Assembly (NCBI GenBank): GCA_033239525.1
Contig: BSYO01000010.1
Span: forward strand, 9,017,379-9,081,378
DNA: 64,000 bases
Source of the DNA: Nepenthes gracilis
Lineage: Eukaryota; Streptophyta; Magnoliopsida; Caryophyllales; Nepenthaceae
Direction of reading: 5' to 3'
Every line of letters starts with the position of its first letter. Position 1 is the stretch's first letter. Below are positions 13,001-28,000 of this stretch, piece after piece. A program made the translations under genes and the position numbers. The notes beneath the pieces are model-generated. The model was given only the letters and a program-made list of their open reading frames with translations. It was not told where the DNA came from and did no database searches.

Positions 13001-16000
13001 GGGTTTTGGGTCTGTTTATATTCATTATTATTATTATTTGGATGATAAAATTTTATAGTCTGTCTGTTGTCACGGCTAGGTTGGAATTTGTTATATTTAT
13101 TTTGGAATTTATGGATTTATTGTTTAGACCTCCTTTGGTCTAGGTTCGTGACATGACCTCTAATCAAAAATATATAACTTGTCCATGGAGGTCAAGATGT
13201 AGAAACTTATACAACAAATTTTCATAAACTGGTGGCCAGAAGTTCCTTAAAGAAGAATGAAGCTCAGAGAATTATGCAAAATTGGTGGATCAAGAGAAGA
13301 CGTACAACTAAAATTGAACAGGCATCAACTCCAATACCATGTCACAGCCTATGCATATGAGATGCAGAAAAGAAAACTTTTGGCTAAAGTCCTTCCAGAT
13401 AGGATGCATTAAAGCAGTCAGTGACACAACTTAAGGATATACTAAAGTGCTATAATAGTTAACAGAAAGGACCCATTCAAAGGAGTTGTCCACAGAAACA
13501 TGTAACAATGACTGAACCTGCAAAACAGAAAGGTGATTAAAACTTCATGGGCAATTGCTTTCATCAATAGAGTGGAATATCATATTATAAATCCACCATA
13601 CTTGGGTGATGAACAAAACAATGAGAGCAAAGAAATGTGATGCGTTCTCTTTGAATTTCAGATGCTGATGTTTGAGCTCGAAGATTCATGCAGGGCAGAG
13701 AATGATGTGGAATGCCTTACGTGACATGTGCCTCATACTTATTCCATTAAGCGAAAGCCCAGCAGTTAATTTTTATTCTTGGTAAGTATTTCTAGACAAA
13801 CACCAAGATTGCTTATTCCAATAAAATAGCAAAGTGGCAGAACCAGGACTATAAAGAGAAAAGACCTCTGATGCTGGAAAAGTCATAAAATTAAGTGCTA
13901 ACATGCAGCTCTCATTCCGAATCCATGCAACCTATCCCTAACAAATAAGGGAGAGCCTTTCCTTCTTGTGATCCTATCTCAACTTTACCTTACCCACCTA
14001 CCTTCCCTTTTCACTTCGTATATTCATTCCTTCCCTGCTGGTTTCACCAAAAAGGAAAAAAATTCCACTTAGGGACTTTCACGAGAAGGATCCTCATCCT
14101 TCAGAAAGATATACCCGACCTCTCTCATAACCCTAATACATTAGAGACTAAGAGACTCTCTTCAATTGGAGTGAAGCCAGCACACAGTACACAGCATTCA
14201 GGGTGACAAAATCCATAAAACTAGTGGGAAATCAGCACCGACCATGAAAGAAAATATTGATATCAATATCAGCATTGGTAGCAATTATATAGGTATCGGA
14301 CATATCAACTATATGTATCAGTATTAGATATATCAATAATATATATCGATATTGAATAAATCGGATGAAAAATTTTTATAAAATTTATAAGCTGGCAAGA
14401 CTATATTGACAATGTATAAGCCAAATATCAACTAAATTTTAAATATTAGCAGATATATCAACTATGTCAACCGAAATGAAAGCATATCATAAAATTGTCA
14501 TGGTATCGAGAAATATCATTATCAAGGAGCCCCGATACAAATACATATTTTCCGATACATATCATATCAGCCAATATTTGCATCTATGGCCCCGGCCAAT
14601 CAAGCATGTAGACAGGTTTTATTAGCATGTGATCCAAGGATCTTCAGATTAATCATAAAAGGCTTTTATGTTTCTAGCAGAAATCTAGAAATAGGAGAGG
14701 GAGAATAGAGAATATAAGAGGAAAATATCAGAAACAGGATGCACTAGGCAGAGAACAAGAAACAGGGATAATCAAGTGGAAGTTCTGTTATATCCCTTCG
14801 GCCATACATACTAATTACAGTTTGGTATTTACTGAACAATACTGCAAGTTACAACTGACTACCAGCTTTCCAACTTCCTCACCCACCTTTAAACAAATTG
14901 ATAACCTTTTTTTTTTTATGAGTGGTTGATACATTTGAGTGAACTGATCTTGCACAATAGGATGGATCTTCATGTTGTTGTCTTGCTGGTCTGTCTTCTT
15001 ATGTGGCTGCCACGTTGACTGAGGCTTCTCCTCAGGTCATGACAATTGTCCCTGGTTTGATAACAGCCTTGCCTCAATGCTGGAACTGTGGAAATTGTGT
15101 GCAACAAAATCTACATCTTCCTAGGTAGCATCCACCATGTACGAGTTGGTCCACCAAATTAAGTGCTAAGCACAAGGATTAACATATCGGTATCAGCATC
15201 GGCGTCAGTCGAGGTTATAACACTATTAGCCATATCAGGTAATGCAAATCGGCATTGGATGCTGTGGTGCAGAAAACAAATTTTCTCATGACTCCATCAA
15301 AGCTGAGTTACATAATAAATTTTGACCCTCTTTATCATATATTTACATATTTGAAGAGTTTCGATCAATTTTATCAAGTCTTCATTGTGATCCATGAGAG
15401 GTGAGGATGGACAGGTAGAGACATTGTGACCTATTTTGGAAGAATGGAAGAATCATGCCATCTGGAGAAAGGGCTAGCCTATGAACCACTTGGCCAATTT
15501 GAACCTCACTTGGATAAGGTCCACAGCACCGAGCAAACAATTTCAAATCTTACTCAATGCCAAGAAGACTGTATATATGGCTGTAGCTTGAGGTAGACCA
15601 TATCACCTATCTCAAAAGCATTCTCAGATCTGTGTTGATCACTGTACAAATTTATCTTGTTCTGAACTTCTGCCAATTGCTCTTTACGAAAGTTGGTCAC
15701 AGAATTCCTGTACTGTAATATGGATTCAGCAGCTAACACTGAATTTGAATTAGCAAAATCGATTCCAATGGTGGGGAGAGACATCCATGTAAGGCCAAGA
15801 AAGGGACATCTTATTAGTGTTGTGGGAGCATGAATTGTAGCACATTCTTCTAAAGAGAGCCATCACATTTCATTTGTTAGCTGTCATGCATCGTACATAA
15901 GTTTCAAAACATTGGTTGAGTTTTTTTGGGGCCAGTGTCACAACTCAGAACAAACTCTTGAACTTGTTTCTTTAGACCAGTTCAATATGATAGCTGGTGA

Positions 16001-19000
16001 AGTCCTTTATAGGTGCCTACTATGTGAGAATGGCTTCCTAGTGGAGAAGAATGCATGATAGTCAATATTTTGGAACTGAGCTCATAAGAACCAAATGTTA
16101 AGGCAAGTTGTGTGTTCAGAAATTCCATTGGAATAAGAAAAAGGGGCTTTAGATCATTTGACACATAACCACAAAAGAAAGAGATCATGAAAGACGACAC
16201 ATTCAGCTGGAATATGGAGAAGAGAAAAAACATCAGCACTCCACTATCAAAAATCATCCTAGTAACGAATTTCAGTATTGTAATTTAAATAATGATAACA
16301 GCAATTTGGGCAACAACCAACCGCAAAGTAAGAACATAGAAGGAGCCATTTACAATTTATATTTCAATTTGTAATACAGACCTGAATCTCAAGAACTGCT
16401 TCACCTGTTCGTGTTGGTTTTGAACCAGCTTCAGGCACCAAATTTTTAGCCTTGTGGCACTGCAAATAAGTCAACATTTACTAGAAATATTGAAACCAGG
16501 GACAGTATTTTACAAAATACACCAAGAAAAAACAGCTTAAGATCAATCTCAAATCATCCTCATACAAATCTGATACCTCATCAAATATGATCAGACCATC
16601 AAACTGTGAACCACACCACTGAACAATCTGCTGCAAGCGAGTACGGCCCTTCTCAGAAGATGCAATCAGACTACTATATGTCAGGAAAACAACACCCTCC
16701 CTAACCCCCACAGACTTCGAATCAAGTTTGGAGTAAGGCAACTTATTCAATGCATGCACTGCAATTATAAAATTATATAGTTTTAGTTATTACATGATAT
16801 CAAGCATGCTGACCCTGAACAAAATAGACAAAGCCCAGAAGTAACCAATAAAGTAACAATGCAAACCAAATTTTGCATCTTGGCAGTCTCAGTGTCATGA
16901 TGCCGATTTTATGTACATTTTGTTTAAAATGAAAATAATTTCCCTCAAATTATTTAACCTTCATATATACTACCAATGGAAGCTGCTTATATCCACATTG
17001 TTTAAAATGACAATAACTGTCTTTTTAAGTTTAAACACATAATCATTTCATATACCAATCCATACCAAGATATAAAAATTAGAGAAGAGAAGATGTCTTC
17101 AAAAAACAAAATATCACAAAGAAACCAATCTGATGAGGAAACTTCCCAAAACAAGAACAGAAAAGCTCCCAAAGTTAAGCACCTACTCCTAATTCAACTA
17201 GGAAATAATAACAAGCATGAAAATTTAACTAACAATTGAAAATAAAAATTATATATATAAAAACAAAACAATGGCCCAATGTATGATTTTGAAGTTTAAA
17301 TTAATTATTAAACACAAAAATAATATAGAAATAGAAATTCACAAGAACTCCTCAAGTTCTTTCCCTCCTGAAACAGTCTCATAATCCAAGAGAGATGGAC
17401 CTTCTCCAACAGAATCTAAATAGTAATGCGTTTCAGCTATGCCTACGCAGAGACACAAAAAGGTTGGAATATGCCAACATTCTTGAGACTCAAGTTCATC
17501 ATTGAACTCTGAATGGAAAGCTTACACACATTTCTTGCGAGGCATATGGTTGCAATTTTCATTGACAGGAAGATGCATACAATTCACCATAAACACATGA
17601 ACTGCCTCATGATTATCATAAGATTCCTCACCTAAAAAAATAACAAAACCCACTTCTGGATCAGTAACTATAACCAGCCATTCATCTTCACTATGCTCTT
17701 CAACAACCGCAGTACGGTGAGATCACCTTTTAGCAGCATGTCCCTATCCCCATAATTACAATTGAAAGAGAAATTTTCAGTAGACCTACTCAGGGATTCA
17801 TCTTCAGGATCAGGCTTAAGTACCTGGTAATCCATTTCAAGTTTAGAAAAAGAGGTCTTCTGTGGAGGCGAAGCTTTCATAATACTTTACCTCTTTGGCA
17901 GTAATCTTAGCATAGGGAGCAACTTCATCCCCCAAATGAGAGTCTGCCACTCAAGTTTGATCTGGATGTGATTCTTGAGTCCTTGAATATAATGCACAAC
18001 CTGTCGCAGCTATGGCTCCTGAAAACCACAAGCTATAAGCTTGTGGAATTTGCAAGAGTAGGACTCCACATTCTTGTGTTGAGGTGAAGACAGACAATAA
18101 TTCATACCCTGCTCATAGCCAATGGGCACAAGTCGTTCAACCATTAAATCCTTCATGGCTTAACAACTAGTAATAGAATCTTCCCCATGAGGATGTCACA
18201 GACACACAAATAAATCCACTAAAATCTGGCATAATAACCTTCGGCCAAGTTGCAGCTGCAACAATTACTTTGGGTTCATTACTTTATTGTAAAAAAAAAA
18301 TTGTCTCCAACTCATTAAACCATTCAAATAAATAATCAAGTTCAATTCACCACCATATTCTGGCCAAGATATCTTATATTTGTTTCAAATAGTCTAATGG
18401 TTATCGAACAGAGAAGCATCATTGCTCGATTCATTGTGAGGAATTTCATACTTGTAGAAGTTAAATCCACTGACTCCTGCTTCTCTGAAATAGTTGTGTA
18501 AACCATAAGCACCTTCAACATATTGTTACTGTAATCCATTGCAGCTTGTAACTCGATTTCTCTATTATGGACCTTATCTAGGCTATATTTACCAAATTCC
18601 TCCTGCTTGTGGCAGTTAAGTCAAATGTCTTCAATACCAGTCTTGATGTTGCAAAAGGACCAAGGACATTGCACATTCCTCAACTTGACAATTGAGTGTT
18701 CATCACCATGCTAAAGAAAGAAGAAACTGTATGCATAAATAACTAGGTGCTGTTTGATAGTGAAAGAAGTTGCTAGTCTGCTTGAGAAAAAAAAAGAGGA
18801 TTATACAAAAACAGAAGTGTTACTAAGTAGTTGGAGGATGGTCAACAAGAAATTGTGTTGACTAAAAAACTGATGATCTCTGTTTTAAAAAACAAAAAAA
18901 CAACAAAACAAAAGACTGAGAGAACTCTATTCTTTAAATGAAGAACAGAAACAAGAGAATGTCATGCGATATAGGAATCTCACACCAAGTCAATGAGGCA

Positions 19001-22000
19001 TAAATTGGTGATCAGCAGAGACTAGGTAGGATATGGGGCATGATGTCAGCTGCTTGCTCTATCTTTTTTGGAGATTAACTGTGGTGGTTGTGCAATGTTG
19101 AAGAGATTGCAAAAGATTGAATGTGAACTTAGGCCTTGCATGAACAAGCTTCGCAGGATGGATTCAAAATATAATGGGCTTCGGCTTGGTTGGCTGGTGA
19201 TTTCTAAGTCTGTTGACGGACAAGATGGCGGTTGTCCAGAGGGGAAGGTTGCGAAGGAGATGTTGAAGAATTCTTCTGCACTGGGTACTACTTGGTGATG
19301 TGTTTGGGCAAACAGTAGGGGCTCAATGGTGTTTGGTGAAAGAAGACAATGATTCTGGTCACAGTTAAGTGTTGTAGGTTCAATGATAATAGTTGAGCAA
19401 ATCAAATGACAACAATCAGCAGCAACCGCAGGATGCCAGTGCAAACGTAGGCACAAGCCAAAACCTATTCTGGTACCATCTAATGGGGGACTTCCCAAAA
19501 CAATAATAAACAAGATCTCAAACTTTACTTCAATTTAAAAAATATGAAATCATGAATAACAAGTGTATTGTTTATGCTAAATGTATCAGAAAATAGGCAA
19601 CCCAATTAAGATACTTAACCTAGGCCTAATAAAACTCAAATTTAACTAGGAAAGGCAATAAAAAAAGGCTTGTAAAAATAAACCAATAATTAAATACATA
19701 AAATGACGGACATTGATTTAAACTTCATCTCTCTCCTAAAATTCCTTCCCACTAAAAGCATCATAGCCCAAGTGACACAGGCCTTCTCTCCAATGCAATC
19801 AAAATGACAATGGGCCTTAGGCTTCCTTGTCAAAATCCCAAAAACATCAAGGATATATAATCCAAAAGTTCCAAAAGAATAATACCACTGCTTGTCAAAA
19901 CACAAAAGTCTCTCAAGTGAAAACAAAGACTCCATCGCTTCTTCGAGATAATTACATTCCCTTCCATTAAACAGCAGCAAATCATAAGAAACTTAAAACA
20001 AAATATCAATCTTTGACTCCACCAAAGCACCTCAACCGGCAAAGAGCCATAGCTTCAAAAAATGTGGAACACAATCATTGTTCACCAAACAGTCCAAAAA
20101 GGTTGTTTGTATTCATAAATAAGCTATACTGCAAGTGTTGGCTTAGGCCACACATTCAACAAGTTTAATCTCAACAAACATAATACTACTAGCCTTAAAG
20201 CAGATTGTTGGAGTCATATTGGTGGTGTTCAGACTACCACCGCTAATTCAACTATCACCAAAACATCACCATTGATAAGAATAAAGAGTTCCCAATCCTT
20301 TAATGGTTTGCGATATGATTCACTATAATCATTGAGGACTGATGAATTTATCAGACATACTACAAAGATGCAGTGCAATTGATGCCAATATCAAACAATC
20401 TCTACATTGCAAGTATGACCCACATGTATTGGCAGGTTATTATATCTTTAAATTTTAAATATTTTGTTGGTTAGCATCTAATCTAGCAGTGATGGAATGA
20501 AATTCCGGTTGATATATGACGGTATCAGCTAACCATGCCAATGTTTCCAGCTAGCGAAACAAAATTTGTAATATCTTATAACATCAGCCAATATTTCACT
20601 GCCAAGTTCAATTCGCAAAAAAATTGTGCACCAAAAATATCCCATAAAGATACTATCATCCAATATAGCCGATAATGACAAGGCGGACAATTACTAATAC
20701 CAATACTGATACAAATATTTTCATCCATGCAACTGTTAAGCTCATATACAAACTGGCACAAAATGGGCTTCAACTTTGGTCTAACAAGTTCCACAGTTAA
20801 ATCCTATTTCTATTACAAAGTTCAAACATGTCAATGCAACACAATAGACCAAATCACTATCTTCATCTTGTTTGCAGTTGTTATTCAATAAGAGTGGAAT
20901 GCAACTGCCTGATACTGAATTTTGCCTATTCACCGGATATGATACTCTCCAAAAACCACAAAAATTTAAAAATTACACAGCGAATTATGACCTCTAAGGT
21001 CTATGCAGTGTCCCAGCAATGTTTTTAATGGACAGTTAACCACTTCCAGATTCCAAGATGCACCCAATTTAACACCCCAGTAACAAGTAATCTATTCCTC
21101 ATTAATTAAACACCTACGTAACCAGACAGTGTAGTTGATGGGAAATGTGGACAACAAATTTGATCCATATAAATTTAAATAACGTTTGTGAATAGCTAAA
21201 TAAATAAAACAAATAGTATAATTTATGAACATTCAATATAAATGATTATTGAGAGTAATACATAAACTCCACACACGTTCTATCTTTTTGGGGGATAATA
21301 TTAACAGGTGAAACTATGGCACAAGATAAAGTCCATTATTAAAAAGGTGTTTTTGGCATTTAATATGATGATTTACTTGGAAATATGTATTTGTAACAAA
21401 ATGAATACAAGTAAAGTACTTTTTAACAAGTGCATTTAGTGGCACCTTTGAACCGGATTTTCTTATTTTTTGAATGACAAATGTCATACTAGAGAGGCTC
21501 ATTCTAAAGGAGAAATTGAAAAAAATAAAAAAGATCTCCATGTGTAAGGAAGGATGGCTCAATGCAGCAGGCTTCCCTCATTCTGGATTCTAGGAAAGAT
21601 CAAATGTGTGGAATCTTATATCACACAAAGGTTTTGTGATTTGAACCCATAACTTTCAGGACACAATAGAGTAACTTTATCATTAAAACAAGATTGGCAT
21701 CTTTTGGTAGAAAAATCACCAAATTATACATACATATACATAGATATATATGTGTATATGTATATGCATGTAAATGTATGTACATGTATGTATAAGTATG
21801 TGTGTGCATATGTGTCTATGTGTGTGTATTGTTAAAGTTAGTAAATGTGGATAGATCAAAATTTAAACATGCTTAAGCAAAAGATGTCGTGTAATCTTCA
21901 AAATACATTGTCTCTTCTTAGAGCTGCGTGTGCTTAAATATCAGAAAATAGATATGCAGATGGCATAATATCATATATCACCTAAAACAATTAATTCTAA

Positions 22001-25000
22001 TTTATATCCAAAAATGTCAGAAAATATGAGTTTTTCAAGTGTTTTCCACACAGGCAGTACAATTTATGCAACTCTTAATACAATTAACATAGCACTTCAA
22101 GTGGTGCCACATGGAAGAGTCATGTTTGCACTTAGTATCAATCATGCCTAAAAACCACAATATTGCATCAAAATGCACCCATCAATAACTCCTTGGCTTT
22201 ATGACAAAGCTTACGTTGTAGTAAGTAATAGTGGAATATCTTCTCACTTTTTTTCACTGAAGATAAATGATAGTATTCATCTTCTTCGGTTCTTCATTCT
22301 CAAATCATCTTCTTCTTGTTATCTCATTTGTCAACTTTTTAAGTTATTTTCTACCTACTCATGATTTATTGTATGTGCCAATCGCCATAAATCCTTTACT
22401 TGATAAGTACTAGAAGAAACTCCACCAGGCTTGTATCCTTGTTGTAATCAAACCCAAGCTCGACAAAGAAGAGTTGCATTAGATAGCCTCCATGGAGTGT
22501 AAGACGGATCTTAGACATTGATGTGAGACCTGGTATTATCATCATTGGAATGTTCCCTACTTGCAACACCTTGCATCACTCAAGTTCAGCGGGAAGCAAT
22601 AAGATCTGATTGTAGAAGGGCTACCATAGGAAAAGAATGATGGAAGAAGTTAATGGTAGACGATTCCTAAGAACATGTAACATTGGTACTTCAACTAATA
22701 AACTAATGATGTGCAATGGACAGGTACAAGCTATTGGCATCCTGGAAATGATAGAGCTAGGAATAGAGTGGATATAATAATGCATGAGGAGTTGAAATAG
22801 AAAGCAACTAGTGCGAAGAGAATTTGGGATAGAATTATGGCTATTAAGATGCAGCTATAAGAAGAAACCCTTAACATCTTTAGTGCATATGCACCTAAAA
22901 AGGAGTTGACATGCAGTTAAAAGAAAAAATTTGGAAGGATTTAGATGAGATGATTCAAGGAAACCATTTGAGGAAGTATTTGTCATAGGAGGTAATTTAA
23001 ATCATGTTAAAAAGCATACAAGCATGTCTAGAAATTTCATGGAGGTACTGGTGGTTTCAAGGAGGATGTGAAGGAAAGAATATCTTTTACCTTATTGTAG
23101 CATATGATCTAATCATGGCTACCACATTATTTAAGAGGGACAATCATTTTATTGGGTTTATGAGTGGCTTAGACAGCACTCAGACTGACCTTTATCATGA
23201 AGGAAAAGACTATTCACATTGTAAGGACACTAACACCATCCTTGGAGAAAGTTTGGGCACTCAAAACTACTTATGGGTGTTGAATATACTTTTTTTCAGA
23301 CATGGAAGAGGAAGCAGAAAAGGTAAAATCATCCAAGAACAAAATGGTGGAAAATATAAGGGAGAGAACATACTTGGTTTAGACAGCCGTTACTAAATCA
23401 ACCAAGCTAAAGGATATTTTTTCAAGTCAATGTACAATAATAGAAATGCAGAGAACTTGCATAGCTATAAACGTGATAAAAGAAGGCAAGGAAGGTAATG
23501 CAGAAACCAAGTCTAAAATGCACAATATGTATGAGCAACAAAATAAAAATAAGGAAGAAAGGATGCCTTAAAATTAAAGAAAGCAAAGGATGGAAGATAA
23601 GAAGAATTGAACCAAGCAATATGTATCAAGGATGATGAAACAATTATTTGTTGCACATGATGATATCAGAAAGAGATGGAGGAACTCTTGCCATAAGCTT
23701 TCTAATGCAAGTCAAGAGGCTACTAAAGTGCTGGAGAACTTGGTGACTCATAGGCAATCTACAAACCGCTCATTATATAGGCATATTAAAATAGTGCAAA
23801 CAAGAATTGAAGATCATAGAACTAAGGAGGGAATAACTTGGCTAACTGCATTGTTGAAAAAAAAATGCTAAACAATAAGAAGATGGCTAAGGAATCGAGA
23901 AAGAGAATACCAATGACAATTTGTAAGAACAAATGGGATATGTGCAGGCATTCCAATTATAAATGGATCAAGCTAAAGAGTCATACAATGAAGTCATGAG
24001 AAAGGATGATCTAAAGGAAGTCAATGTGACATGTATAAAAGAAACCTAATTTGGATTCACACTAGATCCATATGCTATGTAAGGTACCTATTTATTAAGA
24101 AGTCTAATGAAGAAATTTAATGAAAGACAGAAGGACATACATACGGTGTTTAGTGACTTATAGAATGCATAAATGTGGTCCCAAAAGAAGTCCTCCGAAG
24201 CACTATGGAGAAAAAATGAGGTCATATTAAATGCATCATCCATGAGGACCCCACGCAAGGGAAGCCAAGGCTTTTTTGACAACAATTGTCTTATGCAAAA
24301 GCCATTTTGAATTTGAATCAATATATGTTTCCATTGGCTATAAATTACTAGCTCAGCACATCCAATATAATATGGCACGGTTATGCTGTTTGCAAATGAT
24401 ATATTTATGGGCGAGACAAGGAAAGACCTGATACTGAGTTGGAATTTGGAGGGAAACTTTGAAATCCCCATTGGTAGAATGAAACATGAATACATAGAAT
24501 GCAAGTTCAGCTCAAGAGGATAATGATGGGAAGGTGAGGATCAGAGTAGACAGCCACCACAGGAGAACTAATTCATATATCCAAAAAGGCAAGATGATCA
24601 ATTAGGAAATTTCCTATCAAATCAAAATGAGTTGGAAAAGGGGTGAAGTGCTTCACGGATCTTACATCATCGGAAATTACTGCTCAAAAGAGAATACTGC
24701 AAGGGCTCTATTAGAACATTTTTGTTATATAGAATATTAGAACAGAGTTTTGACAGTTAAATGCTAACATTTCCAGAAAATGGCAGTGACAAAGAAGATG
24801 CTAATGGCCATACAATGAGAGTAGTTTCATAATGATGTTATACAGAAACTTAGAGTAGCGCTCATGGAAGAAAAAAAGCGAGAAATGTGTTTAATGTGGT
24901 TGAGTCATGTGAAACAAAGACCCAAACATGCACCAGTACATAGATGTGAGAGCATGGAAAAGGCTAATCATTAAAAAACTAGAGGTAGGCCAAAGAAGGC

Positions 25001-28000
25001 AAACATAAGGCATGAAATCTTGCAAATTTAATACTAGCAGAGGAAACAATCCATAACATAGCTAAATGGGGGCAGAAAATCTATGTTACCAACCCCACTT
25101 AATGGGATTCTTAGTTTAGTTTGGTTTGTTTGGATCAATAAGAAATATTTCTATGTCAATAAGAACTAGTTGGTTTAAGAATGTTTGAATTGGTCACATA
25201 TTATATACATCAAATACCTGGTAAATATAGAAATCAGAAATCGTATCTTTTTCTAATGATTAATTAACCTCTAATTGGGTACAAAGGGCATGAATATGTC
25301 ATTTGACAAGATTCTTGCATAAATTCAAATAAGGATATAAACAATTCAGGCCAAAAATAAATACAATTTCCATAAACAAGACTTGTAAGCCTGTGAAGAA
25401 TTTTCTACCATTTGAAATGTAACTATTCCTCTGTTTCCAATTTGTTGACCATGCAGCCAAATGAACTACTTCTGAGACATCTTGTTACCAACTACTCTTC
25501 AGTCTAATTTTCCATGAGATAAGGGCATTTTCAACTATGTGGGCCTGAACCAATATAATGCGCACCATAGCCAAGAACAAACAGAAACTGAAATTGTAGT
25601 GCATAATCATGTAGGTAAATTACTACTTCAAAATGTATTGGCTACATTTATTAGCCAAAAACTTTATCTTTTCAAAAATAGCTACACATACAAAAAAAAA
25701 GGAATCTTTGAATGTGCCTCTTAATTTAAGATGTCATCAGGAAGCATTTTAGCTTCGTTCATGAGAATCAAAACATGAAAAGGAAAAACAATATAATCTT
25801 GCAAAAGATTGTTACACACAAAAAATAGAAAAAAAAATACTGAGCTTGTCCACTATCCACAAAGCATATTATGTCCTTGATGGCCTCACACAACATAAGA
25901 TCTCCTACCAAGGACTTCTATTCCTCCTGATGGACACAGTTCAGTAATGACTATGGTGAAGTCATTCTAGCACAAAATAAGTTCTAGCTTCTTCGTTGTT
26001 TGGCAAGAAAAAAGATCAAATAATTGATCCTTAGTCTTAGCCCACATCATACATCAAAGCAAGAACACCATGATATCCCACTTCACGTTCACAAATTAAC
26101 CTTACCATCAAAGAGTGTTAAAAATGTACATGATTTCAGATTTTAGCCTAAAATTAACAAACTACAAAGAGACATCATTCTTGATCCATTGGAAAGTGCT
26201 AGAAATCTACTTTGAAGATGAAAGACATACATAGTTAGAATGCGATGTAGAGGAGAACAACTGCTGCAAAAAGTGTTAAAAAGCAAGTGGTAAAATGGAC
26301 ACCAATAAAGATTTTTTTGTTGTTACTGCTAAATAAAGCAACTGCTAAACACAAAATCGTGCTAAGCAACAGAAAATTGCCAAATGGTGCTTGGTAGCAT
26401 TAAAAGGTTGGAATGCTATACACATTAAAATCTTATAGAATGTTCAAAATCACACTCAAATTTGTTAAAACTTTCTCTACAAATTTTGGATTGATGTTCA
26501 CATGTATTTTCTTTTTTAATCTTCATCGGTTTTGAGAAAATTAGCCCCAGAATAATGTAAATAGAGCATAAGCATTCAAATTGTAGTCGGGATGCAAGGT
26601 TGAATGAGAATAAGTGCTTGAATAAAAAGGGTGGCAATGTGAACAGGGTTTCAAGCATTGTGGCCTTCTGGGCTAGTCAAATGTATGGAGCCTTACCCCC
26701 TAAGAGGTGCTTTCTATGTTTTGAAACCGTAAGCACCATAGAGCAACCTTACCAACACCAAGGCTTACCCAAGAATTAGGTGCTGAAATAATCGTAGAAA
26801 GACATGGCAAAAATAAGCAGTGTTCAAACAGGAGTTATTATGGCTTATGGTAAAAAAAAGGAGCTAAATATAATTAAATGCTAAGACACTAAGAACTACT
26901 AAACCAGTCCAAGAATATGTCTGTCTTTTTATGTTTTTCTTTCCTTGTTTTGTTTTGCTCCTTGGCCAAAAATGTTTTCGCTTTTTTATACTGCTGACAA
27001 AATCCCCTGGGTGGGTACTAGTGTTTGATACTCTACCTTCAACACATGTTGCACCGACATCATCCAGGTCCCTTCTGGCATCAAACTTCAAGTCTGAACC
27101 AACAGATATCCACCTGCAAATAATCATATAAAGGAAACAAAATACAAACACATCAGGAAGAACAAGGACAGTTCTCTTATGGAGCAAATGAAAAAACGTT
27201 CACACCACATTCAAGCATAATCACACAATAAAAATATTATGAAGAGTGAAATGAATCAGCTTCAGTTAAGACTTACAATGCTTTCCTTCTTCCATGCCGC
27301 CAATTCTCCCATACTAATCCTGCAATTGTTCTACCTTTACCAACCCCAGCACCATCTCCAGTAAAGAATCCTGCACGGGACCCATCATGCAGGTGCTGCA
27401 AGTGTCTCTGTTGCAGAAGCTAAAATAAATAAACTTGAAGGGGCAAACGAAAAAGAAATGAAAAGGAATACATGCAGAAGACAGGTAAGTTTGATCACAA
27501 ATGCCACCTGACATGCATAGACTAATGTCTCAATCTGCAAGCATGATAATGCATTTGAACGTTCCAGTTCATCCTTGATAATCAACTCATAAGTGGGTTC
27601 AGGTGGTTGAACAGCAGACAATGAAGATGTCTCCACAACAGGATCAGGATGGGGAAGGCCTATAAACAACTTAGGAGGGCGCTGCACAACAAACACATCA
27701 AGTCAACCAGACTGACTAGTTTTCAAGTTCCACTTGCAATAACACAAGACAATGACAAAGGTATTGGAAATTAGTCACATGCACATGAGAAAAGCATATG
27801 ACCAAGAAAATAATCTGAACACATCTTAAAAATACAAGAATAATACACTTACATAATCTGCAAATGTCTCCCCTGCCAAGCCACCTTCCTGTTCCTCTCG
27901 CTCAACTTCAATGGCTACCTAAAAATTTTGCATTATATGTTTTTCTCCATCCAAATATCTTCTAATAAACATGAGACACAATTTATGAAATTTGGAGCAA

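Larger units (their letters stand above)
4037..16381 (-). other. FGT1 intron 7, 12.3 kb
   Basis: Bounded by donor CAG|GTCTGT and acceptor CGACAG|GCCAAA, phase 0 on both sides. Holds a GC-richer open-frame patch (4.7-5.2 kb), a plus-strand gypsy leader with primer site and gag trace (about 9.3-11.0 kb), a 1985-bp solo LTR (11169-13153), a degenerate patch rich in TATCGG-like words (about 14.25-14.6 kb) and a minus-strand gypsy integrase (15.3-16.2 kb). The stretches 5.4-9.2 and 13.2-14.2 kb show nothing I recognise. Confidence 0.88.
16759..27036 (-). other. FGT1 intron 5, 10.3 kb
   Basis: Bounded by donor GAAG|GTAGAG and acceptor TTGCAG|TGCATG, with matching phase. Contents, left to right: unassigned AT-rich DNA, a minus-strand gypsy gag remnant and primer site (17.6-19.5 kb), unassigned sequence to 21.7 kb, a TATG/TG-rich microsatellite, unassigned sequence, a plus-strand RTE-like LINE (22.6-25.1 kb), then about 1.9 kb with nothing recognisable next to exon 5. 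Confidence 0.88.

Noticed and set aside
19046..19513. 155-codon minus-strand frame
   Set aside because: It begins at the putative primer site region of a gypsy leader and matches no protein I know. Treated as leader sequence.
26864..27187. Exon 5 as a 107-codon frame with its own start
   Set aside because: Splice signals and the conserved family sequence show that only 27113-27037 is coding; the rest is intron.
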